A stretch of 64,000 nucleotides of DNA from Daucus carota subsp. sativus (lineage: Eukaryota; Streptophyta; Magnoliopsida; Apiales; Apiaceae), in assembly GCF_001625215.2 (NCBI RefSeq), contig NC_030383.2:48108380-48172379 (forward strand), read 5' to 3'. A program made the translations under genes and the position numbers. The first letter of the stretch is position 1, and every line of letters starts with the position of its first letter. Shown piece after piece: positions 22,901 to 34,166 of this stretch. The notes under the pieces are model-generated. The model made no database searches, was not told the origin of the DNA, and saw only the letters and a list, made by a program, of their open reading frames with translations.

Positions 22901-24454
22901 TATAAGCAAGGGAAAGAGAATGTGGTTGCAGATGCTTTGTCAAGGGTTGGCCATGCTGAGGTGTTGTATTTAGCTATTTCTGTTGTCTCATCTGACATTG
23001 CAGATTTGATTAGTGGAAGCTACACTCTTGATGATCATTTGACATCTCTGCTGAATAAATTACAACAGAATCAGGGTCACTGGGATGACTATTGTTTGAT
23101 TGGTAAGTTGATTAAGAAGAAGAACAAAATTATTATTGGGCCTGATTTACAATTGAGGCAAGAAATTCTTAAATGGCATCACAGTGGACCTGGAGGTGGT
23201 CATTCTGGAAGGGAATCTACCATAAAAAGAGTCAGAGCTATATTCAATTGGAAGGGCCTCTCTCAAGATGTCAAGTTATTTGTCAAAAATTGCCAGGTTT
23301 GTCAAGCTGCTAAGTATGAAACTGTTGCATTTCCAGGACTGTTACAACCTTTGCCTATACCTGAAGAAGTTTGGGTAGATATATCAATGGATTTTATCAC
23401 TGGATTACCTAAGTCTAATGGCAAAGAAGTGATCTTAGTTGTTGTGGACAGGTTAAGTAAGTATAGTCATTTTCTGGCACTTTCTCATCCTTTCACAGCT
23501 TTGCAAGTGGCTCAAGCATACTTAGATCATATTTTCAAACTCCATGGTTGGCCAAGAAGTATAGTCAGTGATAGGGATGCAGTGTTCTTAAGTGAATTCT
23601 GGAAGCACTTGTTTACAGTTCATGGTACTCAGTTTTTAATGTCATCTGCTTATCATCCAGCAACTGATGGACAGACAGAGGTTGTTAATAGATGTCTTGA
23701 GACATATCTTAGATGTATGTGCACTGATCAGGGCAAAGACTGGAGTAATTGGCTATCTTTAGCAGAATGGTGGTATAATACAAACTTTCACACTGCTACT
23801 GGTTTAACTCCTTATGAAGTTGTTTACAATCAACAACCACCTTTGCACTTACCATATTTAGCTGGTGAAACTGATAACATGATAGTAGACAGGAGTCTGC
23901 AGAAAAGAGAGGAGATGATATCTGTATTGAAGTACCAGTTAATGAGGGCTCAACAAAGAATGAAGTCTCAAGCTGATAAGCATAGGAGTGAGAGAAGTTT
24001 TAAAGTACAGGATTGGGTGTGGCTCAAATTACAGCCTTATAGGCAGATGTCTATTCAGAAAAGATCAAATCAGAAGCTAGCAATGAAATACTATGGTCCT
24101 TTTCAGATTGAAAGTGTTATTGGGAAGACAGCATATAAACTCAAATTGCCTGCAGATGCACAGGTCCACAGGGTCTTCCATGTTTCTCTACTCAAACCAT
24201 TTTATGGTCCTCCTCCTACAATGATCTCAGTCCCTGATTGGATGGGGAAATCTCATACTGCTATGTTGATACCTCAAGCTTTACTGCAAAAACGTATTGT
24301 TAAGGTTCAAAATGCTGCTCAAATTCAGTATTTGGTCAAATGGATGCACTTGCCTGATCATGAGGCTACCTGGGAGATTGCAGAACATTTTGTCCAACAA
24401 TTTCCAGATTTTCCAGTTGAGGAGGCTTTAGCACAGTTACAAGAACAGACTTGA
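19985..24454 (+). CDS. Gag-pol polyprotein of the Ty3/gypsy element
   Basis: One frame encodes the whole polyprotein; the frame is open from 19862, and the first well-placed ATG is at 19985, giving about 1489 residues. Domains in order: coiled-coil-like gag N-terminus, retrotransposon gag domain, zinc knuckle (CYFCDQPYERGHKC), aspartic protease (LVDSGSTHNF), reverse transcriptase (FFDDILVYS), RNase H, integrase with an HHCC-type zinc region and catalytic core, and a C-terminal chromodomain (IQYLVKWMHLPDHEATWE). The order protease-RT-RNaseH-integrase is that of Ty3/gypsy. Gag and pol in one frame is common in plant chromoviruses. Family-level identity is certain. Confidence 0.95.
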   Translation: MEEQFKVLLESNNRKQEAQIKKLEDNMMKLMQVITDMKEQMRNTESGSGSQPETNLITNQGTNPTNRPLSFLPKLEFPKFDGSSPRVWIKKASKYFELCKIQNEQRVDLASLHMIDKAENWVSSYLAVRKNVEWGVFTADLTARFREETSSNIVEQFNKLVQDDNLEKYIDDFEDLRAVMIQINHILPDSYILDSFIGGLKPSVKPFVRAFKPETISQAIEYARLQEESIAVIQKTTRSGWHNPAKAVPMLANTKPPLLPTPQGTQGKADQLALPKGNSKQQSRNSRFVPADVRAEKIAKGLCYFCDQPYERGHKCKFRESQLFTAEVPGDVEEILEEEEILPEIEISEPCISVNALAGGQKFQTMRVRGLVQNKIISILVDSGSTHNFVDINLVKELNCDVKEMDPQSVTVADGNHIPCNKVCKSFKWKMNGKEFLTEAMLIPLGGCDMVLGVQWLSTIGPVKWDFKKLQMDFIYQGAAIRLQGVPCHKLKVRETPPSAKMLQNAAQLCFIQVTPVQSPTELASVTANIKESGSSSQWPELDKLKEEFAVVFEEPNDLPPHRGVFDHKIPLEPNSRPVNIRPYRYPLKQRDVIEQLVQEMLDRGIIQNSSSPFASPVVLVGKKDGTWRLCIDYRELNRKTVKDKFPIPVIDELIDELAGAQCFSKLDLRAGYHQLRLHPEEVFKTAFKTHTGHYEFLVMPFGLTNAPASFQGWMNSVFKPLLRKCVLVFFDDILVYSNNLQEHWVHLEAVFTLMRDNQMYAKLSKCNFAVSKVEYLGHFISGKGVETDPNKIVAVESWPVPKNVKELRSFLGLTGYYRKFVKGYAVITRNLNDLLRKGGFHWSEEAQESFEQLKKALTTEPVLGIPDFNKEFVVETDASKTGIGAVLMQDCHPLAFISRTLGPKWQKLSVYEKELLAIVFAVQKWEQYLTGSHFIIKTDQKSLKWLLQQKISTPFQQFWLSKLLGFDYEIQYKQGKENVVADALSRVGHAEVLYLAISVVSSDIADLISGSYTLDDHLTSLLNKLQQNQGHWDDYCLIGKLIKKKNKIIIGPDLQLRQEILKWHHSGPGGGHSGRESTIKRVRAIFNWKGLSQDVKLFVKNCQVCQAAKYETVAFPGLLQPLPIPEEVWVDISMDFITGLPKSNGKEVILVVVDRLSKYSHFLALSHPFTALQVAQAYLDHIFKLHGWPRSIVSDRDAVFLSEFWKHLFTVHGTQFLMSSAYHPATDGQTEVVNRCLETYLRCMCTDQGKDWSNWLSLAEWWYNTNFHTATGLTPYEVVYNQQPPLHLPYLAGETDNMIVDRSLQKREEMISVLKYQLMRAQQRMKSQADKHRSERSFKVQDWVWLKLQPYRQMSIQKRSNQKLAMKYYGPFQIESVIGKTAYKLKLPADAQVHRVFHVSLLKPFYGPPPTMISVPDWMGKSHTAMLIPQALLQKRIVKVQNAAQIQYLVKWMHLPDHEATWEIAEHFVQQFPDFPVEEALAQLQEQT

Positions 24455-24467
24455 GGACAAGTCTTCT

Positions 24468-24480
24468 GGGAAGGGGGAAG
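24468..24480 (+). other. Polypurine tract
   Basis: GGGAAGGGGGAAG lies three bases before the 3' LTR, the expected position for the plus-strand primer of an LTR retrotransposon. Confidence 0.85.
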
Positions 24481-24483
24481 CAT

Positions 24484-24761
24484 TGTTATGGGAAGAAGTT
24501 AACAACTTCTTAAATCTGTTTTCTGTTTAACAGATTCTTAGGCGGGAAAGTCTGTTTTTTCTGTTATTTCTCATTCCATTACTTTTTGCTGTATAAATGT
24601 AAACACAAAGAACTGTGATAGGTTATGAATTGAATAGATTGAATTTTCATTTTCTCATCTCATATTTCTCTCTCTCATCTCTCTCTCTTTCTCTCTGCAT
24701 ATCTTCCATTCTGTACTTGTGGTGTTAGACTTAAGAGGTGAATCCATCTTCACCCTTAACA
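24484..24761 (+). repeat. 3' LTR of the Ty3/gypsy element
   Basis: A 278-bp repeat with the same length and, by eye, the same sequence as the 5' LTR. It is followed by the CCAAT target duplication and then LINE sequence resumes. Confidence 0.95.
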
Positions 24762-25407
24762 CCAATCCACGGTATCAAATGCTTTGCGAATGTCCAATTT
24801 ACAAGCGAATCTGGGAGGGCCAGAATTAAGATGGTAGTCTCTACACAAGGCTTGCGCTAAAAAGATATTGTCACTGATGTTTCTCTGAGGAACAAAAGCA
24901 GTTTGGTTTTTCGAAATGAGAGAACCCATTATTTTTTGCATCCTGAACGCCATCAACTTTGTGATGCACTTGTAAATAACATTGCAGCATGAAATGGGTC
25001 TAAAGTGGCTCATATGTGATGCATTAGGTAGCTTTGGGATGAGCACAATAGCAGAAGAATTAATAATACGGGGAAGCTGACCAGTATCGAAAAAGTGAAG
25101 GATGGCTGCAGATGTGTCATGCCCAACTACAGTCCACGCCTTAATAAAGAACTCAGGGGGAAAACCGTCCGGGCCCGGGGACTTCCCCTTCGCCATGGAT
25201 TTGAAAGTAGCAGGAACGTCCGCAGGAGAAAAGGGAGCAATCAAATCAATTTGCTCCTCTTCCGAGAGGGAATGAAGGCCATGAAGATCCAAATCTCTCA
25301 ACTCATTATGAGCGGTGTAAAGATTTTTAAAATAATCAACAGCAACCGAAGAAATATTAGAGTGCCCCACATGCTCAACACCATTATCATCCGAAATGTT
25401 AATTTAT

Positions 25408-25991
25408 GTCTTAAAGATACTGCTTAAACCTACTGATACATTATTTCTTTAAGGTTTAGTCACATATAAATCTGCTGTCTTACGGCATTAGCACAGATGC
25501 TTGTAAACAGAATAACGTTAGCATGCTGTGCACTTAACTAACTATCTTTACAGGAGTGCATTTATACGACCTGCATTACAATCAATAAATCAAAACTCCC
25601 ACTCAGTTCCTCTTTTTGTATACTACTCTGTTAACAAAGACCAACTACCCATAAAAAGTAAAAGGTAAGGTGAGTTTTTAAGAGAACTGATAACTTAACA
25701 TGACCACATCGAGTGCACTGACACTTGTTTTCAGAAGTTTGAGCAGCGACTAGCTAACTTGTATGCAGAAATATGAGCAGTAATATAAGCATAAGCAGTG
25801 ACTTTGAAATATTTCACCATAGAAGAAATGACGAGAATATATTTGAATGAATAATCAAAAGAAATTTGACATTTAGAGGTACGCAAGAAGTTGCCACCTT
25901 TATTATGAAATTCACACTTCACTGTTCTTACGTTGTGTTACACCGTCACAGAAAGATGCTAAGGATTACATAGCTTATTTGAAGTAGGACG
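25408..25991. other. Displaced receptor-kinase 3' flank and ALDH 3' flank
   Basis: AT-rich sequence between the LINE and the stop of the minus-strand ALDH gene. The first part should be the original 3' flank of the receptor kinase, moved about 7.8 kb away by the nested insertions. The last part should contain the ALDH 3'UTR. No gene is seen. Confidence 0.5.
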
Positions 25992-28900
25992 CTACAGCCA
26001 TGCTGGGTTCTTCAAAGGAGTAACAACAGCCTTAACTTGCAGGTAGTTATTTAGACTATATATTCCTTTCTCTCTTCCTTGCCCACTTTGCTTGTATCCA
26101 CCAAATGGTATTGCAGCATCAAAGACATCAAAACAGTTAACATATATGGTTCCAGCTTTCAGTGCGCGTGTCAAGGTGTTGGCGACGTCTATGTTCTGTG
26201 TAAAAACTCCAGCGGCTAGACCAAAAGATGTTGAATTTGCCCTTTTGATGACCTCATTAAGATCCCTATAAAGACAGGGATGTTTAGTTATAATACCCTT
26301 CTGAAAGTCCAAATATTGTGTATGAATGACTTTTATACTCACTTGTACTTTAGAATGGATTGCACTGGGCCAAATATCTCATCTTGTGCAATCAACATGT
26401 TGTCCTAGTAGAGACACAGTCAAGATTCTAATTATTTTCACTTGTCTTTCATCTTGATTTCTGGTAAAAATATGTTTTTAGCAATCTTACCTGGACGCCT
26501 GAGAAAACAGTTGGTTGTATGTAGAAGCCTTTGGAGCCGAATCTCTCTCCTCCAGCTTCTAAGGTGGCTCCACTTTCAACACCAGACTTAATGTACTTCA
26601 TAATCTTGGCAAATTGCTCGTTATCAATCTAAACAAATGTAGATGCATCAAACCAACATAGCATTTTTCATCTTAAAATATGATGATGTCACAAAGAAAA
26701 CATCATCCATTCAATTTAGCAACAACACTATTAGGAATGAAATGTTTTAAAACAGCAACATCTGGGTCTTTAATTTATATATCAATATTTTGTTGGCTTA
26801 CAGACATGGTTAACAAAGCTCTTAAGGTTGGGCTTGGAAACACATATTCATTCGAAATGGCATAATTTTAAATGATGTGTTAACAATATAAATCCTCAAA
26901 TTTGAGCTTAAATTTTGAAAGTCATAGATTGAACTAAACCAAATTTAAATTACTCTGAAAAATAAAAAATGTCACTGGAATCAGATCTGTCATGTGAAAT
27001 GGAATTCTCGTGTCCTAAGATACCATAAAATGAAATAAAATATTCACAAAAGTAAATTATTATACAAGGATTATTCTAAAACCTCAGTGTACGCCCCAAA
27101 AAAACATAATAACAGTTAGGAAAAAAATGTTTTGTGTCATTGCAAGTCAATGATATTATCGCAGAACAGAGTAATACCTGGGGACCTTGTTCAACACCCT
27201 TTTTAAAAGGATCACCAACCACACGCTCCAAAGCACATGCCTTTGCTTTCTCTAAAAATTCATCATACACGCGTTCATGTACAAATGTTCGAGATCCAGC
27301 ACAGCAGCATTGACCCTGAAAAACACTCATGATAATGCAAAATGTTGTTTAAAAGGAATGTTGATATATTTATCCTAGCACAGAAGGTACACCTAATATA
27401 TACCTGGTTGAAGAAGAGTGCAAAGTGCGCCATCTCAACTGCCTTATCCACATCAGCATCTTCACATACTATAAAAGGAGACTTTCCTCCAAGCTCTAGT
27501 GTCACTGGCTTAAGATTGCTTGCTGCAGCCAATGAAAGTACAGTCTTACCCGTAGCTGTCGATCCTGTGAAAGCAAGCTGCAAGAAGACCGTCCAGTTTA
27601 GGTGCCTAAGCTCAAAACTTTGCATTATTTTATTTCCCAGTCGATATTGGTCATGTTTTAAAATCCTCGTTTAAAAACTTTTCATTTAAAATACACATAC
27701 ATATATATTTATATTCAAAGATTTGGAAATTAACATGTAACCTTATCAACATCCATATGACTACAAAGTGCTGCTCCAGCAGTATGACCAAAGCCAGAGA
27801 TGACATTCAACACACCAGGCGGAAGTCCAGCCTGCCAGACAGATTACATGTTAGCATGAGTAGCATTTTTTGACTGAGTGATGCTTAGTTGTCAAGAACT
27901 TCATATGCATTTACACTATTTAAGTATAATACCAGAACAAGATAGACACTTGGACTTGGACACAATATATGAATTTACCTCCAAAAACAGATTTCCTACA
28001 TACAGAGCAGATAATGGTGTTTGTTCAGCAGTTTTCAGCACAACAGAATTGCCACATGCTAACGCAGGCCCTACTTTCCATGCAAACATTAGCAAAGGAA
28101 AATTCCATGGTATGATCTGCCCGGCAACACCAATTGGTTCATGCAGTGTCTGGACATGATAGGGCCCATCAGCAGGAACTGTGAGGCCATGAATCTTATC
28201 GGCCCAACCTGAAATTAACAACTTAAAAAATCTTAATAATCTAGTGAAATAAATATAAAAAAAGTAAGTATCAGAAACCCAGAGAGATAGTCCTCACCAG
28301 CATAGTATCTGAAAAGGCGTGCTAGTACTTCTACTTCACCAATTGCTTGTTCATAAGTCTTCCCATTGTCCCAAGTTTCAAGAGCAGCAAGTTCATCAGT
28401 GTTTTTCTCAACCAAATCAGCCACACGCAACATTATCCGTGATCTTTCCTGGAGAAAAAGATAGACAGGAAGAATTATATGCTTCGCAACATAAACAATA
28501 CAAGCAAGGTGGAATACAAGAGAAAAAATCTGTGATAGCAACATAACCAATGGACAAAAATGGTTTGCACTGTGTTTACATAGGCAGTCATTTTTGGCCA
28601 GGGTCCCTCATCAAATGCTTTGCGGGCTGCAGAAACTGCACGATCGACATCTTCACTTTCAGCTTCAGCAACATGAGCAATAACTTCTGCTGTTCTGGGA
28701 TCTAAGGTTGGAAAAGTTTTCCCTGAATTCAATATATAACAACAAAACAGTTTCTTAGTGATCTAAAAGTAGAAACAAAATGAGATATGAACAAAACAAA
28801 CATATTGTTATTTTTTCTTTTCTTTTGTCTTTCATTAAGGCACAGGAATAGACTTATTTTAAGTCAAACCATCTTATACCGTTGAACTGTTGGATGAATA

Positions 28901-30541
28901 TTTACAGTTACTCTCTGATTGTTACGCCACAATTTCTGGCTTAAGGTCTAAATGTTATTGCAAATATGTACCAGCAGTTAGGACCCTCTAATCTCGAGAA
29001 GTCATCCACCCATCCATGGATTAAACAGATTTGATAAATTGGGCTCCTAACTAACTGTACTATATAAAACCAGAGCCAAAGACCAATTACAAAGAGTATT
29101 TTAGAACAATTCTCCTTTAAGGTGATATTCAGAAAAGAATTCCAGTGGCGATTTACGAACTAGAGAAGAGAAGGGTCACCTGAAGCAGCATCAACAAACT
29201 GCCCATTAATGAGGAGCTGTGTATGACTGACCCTCACAGGTGGAGTGATTGGTTCTTCATAAGCAGCAGAAGCAGCAGTGCTAAACCTTGAGATGATTCC
29301 TCGGCTATAGCTGGAACCTTTCCCTGAATTTGACAGTTTCAAGAAAATAAATCAAAAATATTCATGCATATTAAGTATTCATGTATCTACATGTCAACAA
29401 TGCAGGGAAAATCAAAATATCAAGGTAGATAAATTTGGGACACTGGACAAGCCTCAGTAGCTGCCCACATACAGAGTACTAAACTATCAAGATATTAGCA
29501 GTCTGGACTCTGGACATATCCGATTCCCAGAAGCTCATACAATACTCAACAATCAGGTTTCAAATTGATCATTCCATATCATATTTTTATTTACGCTATC
29601 ACTGCCACTGATTTCGTGAAAGTGACCTCAGAAAATGGTTAAAATTTGTACTTCTGTAATAAAAAAGATTACTTCCAAACGATGATAAAAAATTTAAAAA
29701 AAACAAAATGTAATATTTTACATCCCAGCTGAATCTCACATCATTCGTTTCCAACACCTTGTTTGTCAGCACTCAGCAACAATGATACTCCCTCTGTTCC
29801 GGGAGGTTCTTTACGTTACTTTTTGGCGCACATTTTGAGGCTTCTCCAAAGTATAGTTCCATAATTTATTTTTTTTAGAATTTTTTCCCCTAATAAAAGT
29901 TTGACATTTAAATTTTTATTCAAAATAAATAAATATAATGTTATGGAACTATAATTTATAGGAGCCTCAAAATACGTGCAAACATTGAACGTAAACAACA
30001 TGTAGAAAAATACTTGGCTCGTAAAAGGAGAAGAAAAAAGCTAATTACCCAACCCAATGGATATCATAATAGTGATGGAAATGATGATCATAACAATTGT
30101 ATTGATTCATTTTGATTTCCAAACCAATAATAGATATAATTATTCATATCATCTGAATTATTTATTTGTTCGTACACACGTCATAGACTCATAAAGCAAC
30201 AATAATAGTAACGGTATTCACAAAAGTAAAAGACAAGAAAGCAAAGGTAACTGTGGCCTGTAAGGGGCCTATGTACAATGAACATGGCCAAGAAACTCAA
30301 AAACTGGAAACTGGAACTTCAAACTCATCAGCGATCTAACTGCATCTCATGTATATCATCAGTTGTTATCTTTGTACATGTGTTGCAATCGTTTCATGAA
30401 CAACCATGAGGATCAAATCAATGATACATAACAAAAGGAAACAAGGTGTGCATAATACATACCAGAAGAACGTGAGAAAGCAGAAGCAAGAGAGGAAACA
30501 TTGCGAGAAGAGAGCAGAGATGACATCCGCCGAGCAGCCAT
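25992..30541 (-). CDS. ALDH2B: Mitochondrial aldehyde dehydrogenase (ALDH2 family)
   Basis: Eleven exons fit in phase on the minus strand: 30463-30541, 29180-29323, 28580-28722, 28298-28448, 27979-28208, 27742-27831, 27404-27577, 27178-27315, 26491-26628, 26343-26404 and 25992-26265, giving 540 residues. The enzyme oxidises aldehydes to carboxylates with NAD. The N-terminus ([17 protein letters not shown]) is rich in Arg and Ser with few acidic residues, a mitochondrial targeting peptide. Catalytic residues line up with human ALDH2: Asn208 (IPWNFP), Lys231 ([10 protein letters not shown]), Glu307 (LELGGK) and nucleophile Cys341 (GQCCCAGSR). The C-terminus [13 protein letters not shown] is typical. 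Length and targeting peptide point to the ALDH2B4/B7 (RF2-like) type. It looks intact. Confidence 0.95.
29788..30003. mobile_element. Stowaway-like MITE in ALDH intron 1
   Basis: Starts CTCCCTCTGTTCCGGGAGGT after a TA. Towards the right there is GAACGTAAACAACATG, the inverse of GTTCTTTACGTTA at the left. Subterminal pairing (AGTATAGTTCCATAA with TTATGGAACTATA) supports an element. The right terminus is worn, so its border is approximate. Confidence 0.55.
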
Positions 30542-30781
30542 GGTGGTCTTGTTTACTAGTCTTAGCTTTTTTTTGCACTCCCACCTTCTTTGAGACCAAG
30601 AGAGAAGAGACTCTAAACCTCCAAGCTTTATTGAGACGATGAGATATTCAAGTGATTTTCAAGATCTTTAACGACTAATAATTAAGAGAAAGATAGCGCG
30701 TTACGCAATAATATGATGTCCGGTGTGTGTGATTTAAATGGTGAGATCAATTTTAGAGATTCTAGACTTAAATTTAGGTAA

Positions 30782-31189
30782 GAGCATCTCCAACCATCTA
30801 TAGCCCTTGGCTAAAAAGTGAGGTGGCATATCTAAAATAAAAAAATTTAGCCAACAGCTCCAAAAACCCAACTCCAACCATACTCAGCTGTTGTCTATAA
30901 ATTTAGCCAACCTTCTATGGATGGCTAAATTTGTCGAACCTCTAGAGGTCTGTAAGAAAATCTGTAGGAAGATTGTACATCATTTATTACCATATTGAAC
31001 TGATATATTCTATTTTAACAATTTAAAATATTAATAACATATTATTTTTAAATTATACCCAACCAATATAGCCAGTACCATTGAAGCAAAATGTTTTACA
31101 GGTTCAGCAAATTTTACATAATATCTTACAGGTCCAATTTAGCCAACGATTATAGCCAACGATTATAACTAACGCCGTTGGAGATGCTC
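30782..31189. mobile_element. Tourist/Harbinger-like MITE, family B copy 1
   Basis: Termini GAGCATCTCCAACCATCTAT and the inverted GTTGGAGATGCTC, with flanking TAA duplications (30779-30781, 31190-31192). Its interior (GGTGAGGTGGCA-like, AATTTAGCCAAC, AAGATTGTACATCATTTATT) is clearly shared with the copy at 34218-34611. It lies about 240 bp upstream of the ALDH start codon and so in that gene's promoter region. Confidence 0.85.
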
Positions 31190-31192
31190 TAA

Positions 31193-33543
31193 TGTATTAC
31201 TGACATCTCAAAAATCTCCGATTATTATCTATTTTTAAGTTATGTATTTTTAAGTAACCTCTAATTATTATCTATTTAATATTTATAATAAAAAAACTCA
31301 TCCTTCTTATTCTTTATTTGCTTTTACTTTTTTTTCTTTCTTCTCTCTTAAAATTATTATTAAAATAATAATAAAAAAACAAATATAAAGATTGTTGTTT
31401 TCGTTGACATTAAAAATAATTATTTTATAGCTTTCCGTGAATTATACTCCCTCATCCCTCGATTCATTAAGGTGGGATGGGATATGCATGTATTTTAATA
31501 GATTATTTTATGATATATTTTATGTCATTCTCGTAAAAAAAATAAGCTATACTTTACAAGAATTTTTATATTTAACCATGTTTTATTAATGGTTGTTTAA
31601 AGTCTACAGTGTCTATGCAAAGTCTAAAATGATGTACTAGCATTTGTGTACGTAGACCATAAAACTTACATTAAATATACTTTTAATACATTGATAAATA
31701 TTGTAAACACAACCTTTACAAATTACAATTGACATTAGTGTATATACACTCGTCAGAACGCAACTATGTAGTTTGTGACCGACGACATCATTGCACAAAA
31801 CTTGGACTTTTCTGATCTTGTGATCTTTTACTATTATTGCCGATCCTTATCTATTATTTCCTTTTAAGCTTATCTTCCACAGTGATAACTAATAATAATG
31901 TTTCAGCCCTTCTTCCTTTCTTCTTTATTAAGGTTCAATGGAAGTTCTCATGTGAGAACAAATTTTAACAAAACTAGAAAAAAAAAGCGAAATTATTCAT
32001 GTGGTTACTGTTAAGTTTAATTTGAAGGGTTTATTGCTTCTAGAAAACTTAGCATCTCATGCAATACGTGCATTGACAAAGTGGGAACTTCATGTTGAAG
32101 AAGAAAGTATGTACAACGACATGTACCAACCACTTGTTTCCGATCATGTTAAAAATTGGTAGTCGAATGTTTTGTTTTGTTTTCTACAACTACTAAACTA
32201 GAATAAATACGGTGTATGTATGCTAGTCAAACAAGTAGTCCGAGAATATTAATTTGAAAAATATTTAAAAATTGATTTGAAAGGAAAAAATGGCAAGTAT
32301 TTTAAAATAATTTCAGTTTGTAAAAGAAATATGTAAAAAGAAATGCTGAAAGAGTTTGATGATTTGATGATCTAGACTGATTGTTTGATTTTGAGTAACC
32401 ATCTATCAACTTCACTTAATTTACCTTTTTTACTTCTTAGTATATGTATCCATCCTCTTTTAAATTTAAACAAAACAAAAATATATAGCACCTGTTTGGG
32501 CATTCAGGGTTACCCGTGAGTTATGAGCGGATTGAATTAGATGTTTTCACTAAGAAATGAAATAGATGTTTGATTAATAGATTGAAAATTTCTTGTAAAA
32601 TTGTTTTAAAACTATTTTATAAATAATTATTTGATTGATTTTTCATGACACATATTAAAATCTCAAACCGAAAACTCCTAGGTTCATATTACTGTAGAGA
32701 AGAAAACATATTTTGATTTAAGATTAAAAATCAACACAAATCTTTTTTATATAAGAATATTATCTTATCTTACATTACTTTTACGATGTAATTCTTATAA
32801 ATGTTAGTAAAACACTAATTAAACTCCAAAATTATAAATTTTCTTCTTCTCAAAATTACCTGTAAAAATTCAGACGGATACTTCATGAAATCCTATTAAT
32901 TAGGAAGCGGAGCGGGCCGGGCCTTATATAACCTGCTCCTCCTGACTGCTCTGATATGGGCTTTTCAGAAAAGCTAAAGGACGAATAAAGCCCAGCTCAT
33001 ATGCTATACAAGTGCCCACTGGCAAATGCTCAAAACTGAACTCATTGCAGCTTCAAAAACATGAAACCCATAAACTAAAGTTTAGGAAACAGACTATCGA
33101 AGTTGATTTAAATAAACTGTCCCTAGAGATTTGAATGCATTAGATGATTTCTAAAAATGATGAACCAATTTCTGACGACATGACGACAGTAAAGAAATTT
33201 TTTTCATACATCCAAATCAAACATGATCAGAAATATTAATTTAAAATTAGCACAATCAATTCAATACATTTAAATATATAAATACATAAATTCATCATTA
33301 TATACTGGGATTTTCCTGTTGACGCATAATTTTGTTGGTCACTTGAATATGACATTGACAGGGACTTACTTGAATAAACACAAGGTCGGCTTATTAAATA
33401 CAAAAAGTATATTTAATTAATAACATAATATTCAGTTAAAATTATTTTAACCTAAGTATAATTCGAGTTTCATTAGCACTCTGTCCTCCTAAGGACCGGC
33501 CCATATTTCATTTTTTTTCAAATTATTTATTAAGAATATGTCA
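31193..33543. other. Intergenic DNA, no gene seen
   Basis: AT-rich spacer. A Stowaway-like left end (ACTCCCTCATCCCTCG) occurs near 31447 without a matching right end. No protein-coding or RNA gene is recognisable. Confidence 0.5.
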
Positions 33544-34166
33544 TCTATACTATATTATAATAAGTCAATATGGGTATAATTTGTAATCCAGGATTTTAGT
33601 TATATTTTTTGGTTTAGTACTCTTCTTTTGGTACTACAAATCTACAAATGTGGAATCTATTATTTTTGGTGGTACTCTCCTTTTGGTACTACAAGTCTAC
33701 AAATGTGGAGTATATTAATATTTGGTGGTACTCTCCTTTTGGTACCACAAGTCTACAAATGTAGAGTCTTACATAACTCTTTCTAATTCTAATCTTAAAA
33801 GTTATTGTTGTCAAAAAAACCAAGATTACAAAATTACGTTGAAATTCGATTGATTAGATTACTGAATCTTTTCAAAGGTATTATACGATCGGCTATGTTT
33901 GGAAAAAATTTGAATATTCTGATTTTTTTTATTTAAATCTATGTGTACTAAATTCGGATTAAATATACTAAAATCCTGACACACACATATTAGGATTTGT
34001 CCATTTTCAAGTAATTGGGAGAAAATATAGTCAGTTGAATAATATAATTCAATTAAATTCAATCCATTAATACTAAAATACTAATAAAATGATGTTAAAA
34101 TTTAAATTATAAATAATAAATTATGAACTATAGACTCGTCCGTGCTTCGCACGGGTTAAAGGCTAG
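33544..34166 (+). mobile_element. Non-autonomous Helitron, copy 2
   Basis: Begins TCTATACTATATTATAATAA and ends with the hairpin CCGTGC-TTC-GCACGG (34140-34154), then GTTAAAGGCTAG. It is inserted between A (33543) and T (34167), with no duplication. The termini match the minus-strand copy at 1031-1691. The interior is non-coding and includes a three-copy minisatellite. These marks satisfy the structural definition of a Helitron. Confidence 0.88.
33605..33775. repeat. Three-copy minisatellite, about 55-56 bp, in Helitron 2
   Basis: Three adjacent units share TTTTGGTACTACAA and GTCTACAAATGT cores at spacings of 55 and 56 bp, with a few substitutions between units. Confidence 0.8.

Larger units (their letters stand above)
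19608..24761 (+). mobile_element. Ty3/gypsy chromovirus, apparently whole
   Basis: A 5154-bp LTR retrotransposon nested in the LINE. It has two 278-bp LTRs, an initiator-tRNA-Met primer site, one long gag-pol frame and a polypurine tract. A 5-bp duplication CCAAT flanks it (19603-19607 and 24762-24766). Short LTRs, a single gag-pol frame and a C-terminal chromodomain suggest a chromovirus, perhaps of the Reina type; the clade call is inferred. It looks whole, with no break seen. The LTRs read identical by eye, so insertion must be recent in evolutionary terms. Confidence 0.95.
17620..25396 (-). mobile_element. 5'-truncated LINE, split by an LTR retrotransposon
   Basis: A non-LTR retrotransposon in minus orientation, about 2.6 kb without the nested insert. 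Its upstream part (24767-25396) encodes reverse transcriptase motifs KGKSPGPDGFPPEF, SSAIVLIPK, FRPISCCNVIYKCITK and KLDIRKAFDTVDW. The downstream part (about 18490-19602) continues with LQQGDPLSPYLF and the catalytic THLTFADDLLLF. A zf-RVT-like region with Cys-His spacing (CLLCQNSDENHAHLFC) lies at 18063-18269. The endonuclease region is missing, so the copy is 5'-truncated. The RT, the following segment and the zf-RVT region lie in different frames, implying at least two frameshifts. It ends in a short A-rich tail and is bounded by an 11-bp duplication. Confidence 0.85.

Noticed and set aside
26680-26865. 61-codon plus-strand frame inside the ALDH gene
   Set aside because: It falls in an ALDH intron, antisense, and has no recognisable features.
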